Below are positions 35,174-37,548 of a stretch of DNA of 37,548 nucleotides, one piece after another (position 1 is the first letter of the stretch; each line of letters opens with the position of its first letter). The notes beneath the pieces are model-generated. The model saw nothing but the letters and a program-made list of their open reading frames with translations. It had not been told where the DNA came from and ran no database searches. The stretch comes from Paracoccaceae bacterium (GTDB lineage Bacteria > Pseudomonadota > Alphaproteobacteria > Rhodobacterales > Rhodobacteraceae): NCBI GenBank assembly GCA_020846995.1, contig JADLCV010000265.1, forward strand, positions 1 to 37,548. The letters are read 5' to 3'. The translations under genes were made by a program, and so were the position numbers.

Positions 35174-36328
35174 CTAGTTGAAGTGCCGGAAGATGTTGCG
35201 GGCCAAGGCGGTGCGGAGGACCTCGGGCGGACCCTCGGTGATGATGAAGCTGCGCTGGTCGCGCCAGAAGCGTTCGATCGGCAGGTCGGTCGTGAGGCCG
35301 ATGCCGCCATGGATGGCAAGGCACTTGTCGGCGACGCGGAAGCTCATCTCGTCGCCGAAGATCTTCACCATGAAGGTCTCGGACCGCGCATCCCTGCCGG
35401 CGTCCAGCCGCGCCGCGGCGTCATGGACCATCAGCCGCGCCGCGTGCAGCTCGATGAAGCAGTCGGCGAGCATCCATTGAATGCCCTGCCGCTCGGAGAG
35501 GGGGGCGCCGAAGGTCTTGCGCTGCCGCGAATACGAAACGGCAAGTTCGAGGCAGCGCGTGGCCACGCCGCAGCCGCGGGCGCCATGGCGGATCCGCCCG
35601 TGGTTGATCCAGTCCTGGGCGAGGGCGAAGCCCTCCCCTTCCCTGCCGACGAGATTTTCGTACGGGACGTGCACGTCGTCGAAGTAGATCTCGGACGGCC
35701 GCTCGCCCATCATCGTCTGCTGGCTCGACCGGACCCTGACCCCCGGGCTGTCGAGGTCGACGAGCAGGCAGGAGATCCCCTTGGCGCCCTTGCCGGGATC
35801 GGTGACCGCCATGACCTGGGCGAAGTGGGAGCGGTGGGCGTTGGTGATGAAGCGCTTGGTGCCGTTGAGGACATATCCGTCGGGGCCGCGCACCGCCCGC
35901 GTGCGCATCGAGGCGGGATCGGACCCCGCGTCCGGCTCGGTCTGGGCAAAGCAGGCGACCTTCTCGCCGCGAATGACGGGAAGGAGATAGCGGTGCTTCT
36001 GGTCGTCGTTCAGATTGAGCAGGATCGGCCCGATGGCCGGACCGAAGATGGTGTAGTCGCGGCAGGGAACGGTAATCGTCCGGCTGATCTCCTCCCAGAA
36101 CACCGCCATTGCCAGCAGGTCCAGCGCCTGTCCGCCATAGGCCTCGGGGACATCGAGAAGCCACAGTCCGGCCGCCCTCGCCTTGGCCGCGAGGCCGGCA
36201 TGCAGCTCCGGCGGGATTTCCCCGTTCGGCTGGACCAAGTGCTCGACGGGGATCAGTTCCCGGTCGACGAAGCTCCGCAGCATGTCACGGAAGAGAACCA
36301 GCTCGCTCGGCAACCGGAATTCAGGCAT
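35174..36328 (-). CDS. Acyl-CoA dehydrogenase
   Basis: A 384-residue FAD enzyme that introduces a trans-2 double bond into an acyl-CoA and hands electrons to ETF. N-terminal helices (LRSFVDRELIPVE), the FAD contact ACFAQTEPDAGSDPASM and NGTKRFITNA are typical, as are YSRQRKTFGAPLSERQGIQWMLAD, CLAIHGGIGLTTDLPIER and the C-terminal ITEGPPEVLRTALARNIF. Glu365 aligns with the catalytic base of medium-chain enzymes (the EGT glutamate). The start ATG at 36328 lies about 40 bases downstream of a candidate promoter. First gene of the acyl-CoA operon, feeding the crotonase and SDR. Confidence 0.95.
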   Translation of the reverse strand: MPEFRLPSELVLFRDMLRSFVDRELIPVEHLVQPNGEIPPELHAGLAAKARAAGLWLLDVPEAYGGQALDLLAMAVFWEEISRTITVPCRDYTIFGPAIGPILLNLNDDQKHRYLLPVIRGEKVACFAQTEPDAGSDPASMRTRAVRGPDGYVLNGTKRFITNAHRSHFAQVMAVTDPGKGAKGISCLLVDLDSPGVRVRSSQQTMMGERPSEIYFDDVHVPYENLVGREGEGFALAQDWINHGRIRHGARGCGVATRCLELAVSYSRQRKTFGAPLSERQGIQWMLADCFIELHAARLMVHDAAARLDAGRDARSETFMVKIFGDEMSFRVADKCLAIHGGIGLTTDLPIERFWRDQRSFIITEGPPEVLRTALARNIFRHFN

Positions 36329-36383
36329 CCACCATCCACCTCTTGCGCGTCCCGTTGAAGGTCACTCGCAGGGCATGCTTTTT

Positions 36384-36416
36384 TTGATACGACGTCCAGT
36401 TTTTTGGACAATGTCC
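36384..36416 (-). promoter_or_regulatory. Candidate promoter with overlapping dyad for the acyl-CoA operon
   Basis: On the minus strand TTGTCC and TATCAA, 16 bases apart, form a plausible -35/-10. Overlapping them are two dyads: GTCCA-GTTTTT-TGGAC (36394-36409) and GGACA-A-TGTCC (36406-36416), sharing the GGAC half site. They fit a TetR- or MarR-type operator. No such regulator is in the window. Confidence 0.45.
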
Positions 36417-36839
36417 CGTGCTGCAACCTTTGTCAAGCGGAATCGGTCGCCTCCTGGCGTGCCGCCGCCTTGGCCTGTGTCGCATCGGACGGTCAGCCGT
36501 CCGCCGGGAGCGAGACGTGCGGTCGCCCTCTGTCGCCCGGTCCGGCCACCGCAGACGAGGAGTGCGCGCCGCCGGCGGCGGCGCCCTGCCGCGGGCCGGC
36601 GATGGCGGCGGGTTCCTGCGGGTCGGGGGCGCCCCCGCGCCCGGGGCCCCGGGGAGCGCTGCGACGAGGCCGGCGCCGTCCGCTGCGGCTGCGCGCGTCC
36701 CTGCCGTGGCGGCGCCTTCATCCCGCGGGTCAGGGTGACGGGCACCGACCGGACGAAGGCAGGGAGTTCGGGCGGCCGTTCCCGACCTGCCGTCCTCCTC
36801 TCCCCGCCGCCGTGCGGCCGCGGGGCGATGCCGGGCGCG

Positions 36840-36867
36840 CCTGGCCTCACGCGCGCGCGGACGGCGG
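36840..36867 (+). repeat. 28-bp perfect direct repeat, copy 1
   Basis: Starts CCTGGCCTCACGCGCGCG and ends GACGGCGG. Identical to 36901-36928, 61 bases downstream; sequence outside the 28 bases differs. Confidence 0.85.
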
Positions 36868-36900
36868 CTGACGCCGACCTCCGCGACCGGGTTCACCGCC

Positions 36901-36928
36901 CCTGGCCTCACGCGCGCGCGGACGGCGG
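36901..36928 (+). repeat. 28-bp perfect direct repeat, copy 2
   Basis: Exact second copy of 36840-36867 with a 33-base spacer between the two. Two copies only; no array or nearby cas genes. Confidence 0.85.
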
Positions 36929-37169
36929 ACGTCTGCACGCGAACAGAGGGCTGCGGATGGCTGCGGACCGCTGTGGACGGCTGCGGAGGATCCGCGCCGA
37001 AGCCACGGGCGCGCGATCCGCCGGGGTCCTGCGGACCGGGCGCACGGAACCCCGCCTCGGCGAAGAAGGCGGGTCGAGCATCCCAATTTCAGCACTTGAC
37101 TTCTTTTTTGAGATGGTGCTTGCTGAAGATCACCAAAATTCTGACAACCTCGATCGGAGGGCAGGGCCT

Positions 37170-37548
37170 TTGCGCGATGTTGCCGTGGTGGGATTCGCCA
37201 CCTCTCCGTGGCAGGAACGGCGTGCCGACAAGACCTTTCGCGCCCTGGCGCTCGAGGCAGCGAAGGGAGCGCTTGCCCATGCGGGACTGCGCCCGTCGGA
37301 CGTCCGGCTCGTGGTCTACTCGCTCTTCTCCGAGGTGATGCTGCGTCAGCAGATCCCGACCCTGATGCTCCAAGAATATCTCGGCTTCCAGGGCGGGGCG
37401 AGCCTGCGCGTCGAGGCGGCTGAGGCAACCGAGGGATATGCGCTCAATCTTGCCGTGTCCCATGTCCGCGCCGGGCTCAGCGACGTGGTCATGGTCCTTG
37501 GCCTGCAGAAGACCTCCGACTTCTACGACTTCGCGAGCGGATCGCGCG
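37170..37548 (+). CDS. Thiolase-fold protein lacking the nucleophilic cysteine, 3' end cut by window
   Basis: The first 126 residues of a thiolase-superfamily protein (lipid-transfer/acetyl-CoA acetyltransferase type). The N-terminus RDVAVVGFATSPW, ALEAAKGALAHAGLRPSDV, LMLQEYLGFQGGASLRVEAA and SDVVMVLGLQKTSDFYDF follow the family order. At the position of the catalytic cysteine (VEAACATGG in active thiolases) the sequence is VEAAEATEG, so Cys is Glu85 (codon 37422-37424) and the next glycine is Glu88. Such proteins occur as non-catalytic subunits or retro-aldolases beside crotonases. I take TTG at 37170 because GGAGG lies nine bases upstream and the family starts here; ATG at 37113 would add 19 residues. 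Divergent from the acyl-CoA operon. Confidence 0.85.
   Translation, partial: MRDVAVVGFATSPWQERRADKTFRALALEAAKGALAHAGLRPSDVRLVVYSLFSEVMLRQQIPTLMLQEYLGFQGGASLRVEAAEATEGYALNLAVSHVRAGLSDVVMVLGLQKTSDFYDFASGSR

Larger units (their letters stand above)
36329..37169. other. 841-base divergent region with promoters, repeats and no gene
   Basis: Between the acyl-CoA dehydrogenase start and the thiolase-like gene. AT-richer stretches at both ends (36376-36416 and 37085-37145) probably hold the two promoters. The middle is GC-rich and contains a 28-bp perfect direct repeat and a short GGCTGCGGA repeat cluster at 36950-36990. I see no convincing coding frame. Confidence 0.55.

Noticed and set aside
36840-36928. 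CRISPR-like repeat pair
   Set aside because: Only two copies of a GC-rich 28-mer, no third repeat, no cas genes.
36321-36938. Minus-strand frame of 205 codons upstream of the acyl-CoA dehydrogenase
   Set aside because: Arg/Ala/Pro-rich, overlaps the promoter region and the 28-bp repeats, no motif or ribosome-binding site.
37095-37124. TTGACT-initiated promoter for the thiolase-like gene
   Set aside because: The stretch is AT-rich and starts with a good -35, but no acceptable -10 lies at 16 to 18 bases.

Overview
The window is very GC-rich, densely coding DNA with no phage genes, transposases or CRISPR. Gene content (H-NS/HvrA-type protein, DeoR-controlled and LysR-controlled solute importers, a CCA-encoding tRNA-Pro) and codon use with G or C in nearly every third position suggest an alphaproteobacterium, most likely of the Rhodobacter/Roseobacter group. 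That placement is inference, because no rRNA is present.

Layout. (1) 1-3880, minus: a four-gene ABC importer (binding protein, two permeases, ATPase cut by the window edge). (2) 4181-6871: a MobA-like molybdenum cofactor guanylyltransferase, a 203-bp imperfect tandem repeat, tRNA-Pro(CGG) and an MFS transporter. (3) 7209-11423: glpD-glpK for glycerol use, divergent from an orphan FbpC-like ABC ATPase. (4) 11532-13293: an H-NS family protein, a YihY/BrkB membrane protein and a small secreted four-cysteine protein. (5) 13394-15498, minus: otsB-otsA for trehalose synthesis. (6) 15988-17091: ferrochelatase. (7) 17459-23309, plus: a DeoR-type regulator followed by a Ugp/Mal-type ABC importer with a metallo-beta-lactamase-fold hydrolase gene inserted between the binding protein and the permeases. 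(8) 23398-31770, minus: a seven-gene peptide importer operon ending in a CocE-like serine hydrolase and a CapA-like protein, divergent from a LysR regulator (31897-33000) whose start is preceded by a perfect LysR box. (9) 33335-36328, minus: acyl-CoA dehydrogenase, a hydroxycinnamoyl-CoA hydratase/lyase-like crotonase and an SDR dehydrogenase, divergent from a thiolase-fold gene (37170 to the window end) that lacks the nucleophilic cysteine.

How the genes work together. Up to about 17 kb the window mixes household functions (cofactors, heme, trehalose, glycerol, tRNA) with transport. From 17.4 kb onward it is a run of self-contained catabolic or uptake modules, each with its own regulator or divergent promoter and its own hydrolases or CoA enzymes. 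The modules most worth attention are the peptide importer/CocE/CapA operon under LysR control, the importer with a built-in MBL hydrolase, and the acyl-CoA operon facing a cysteine-less thiolase homolog, which together suggest side-chain shortening by retro-aldol chemistry rather than thiolysis.
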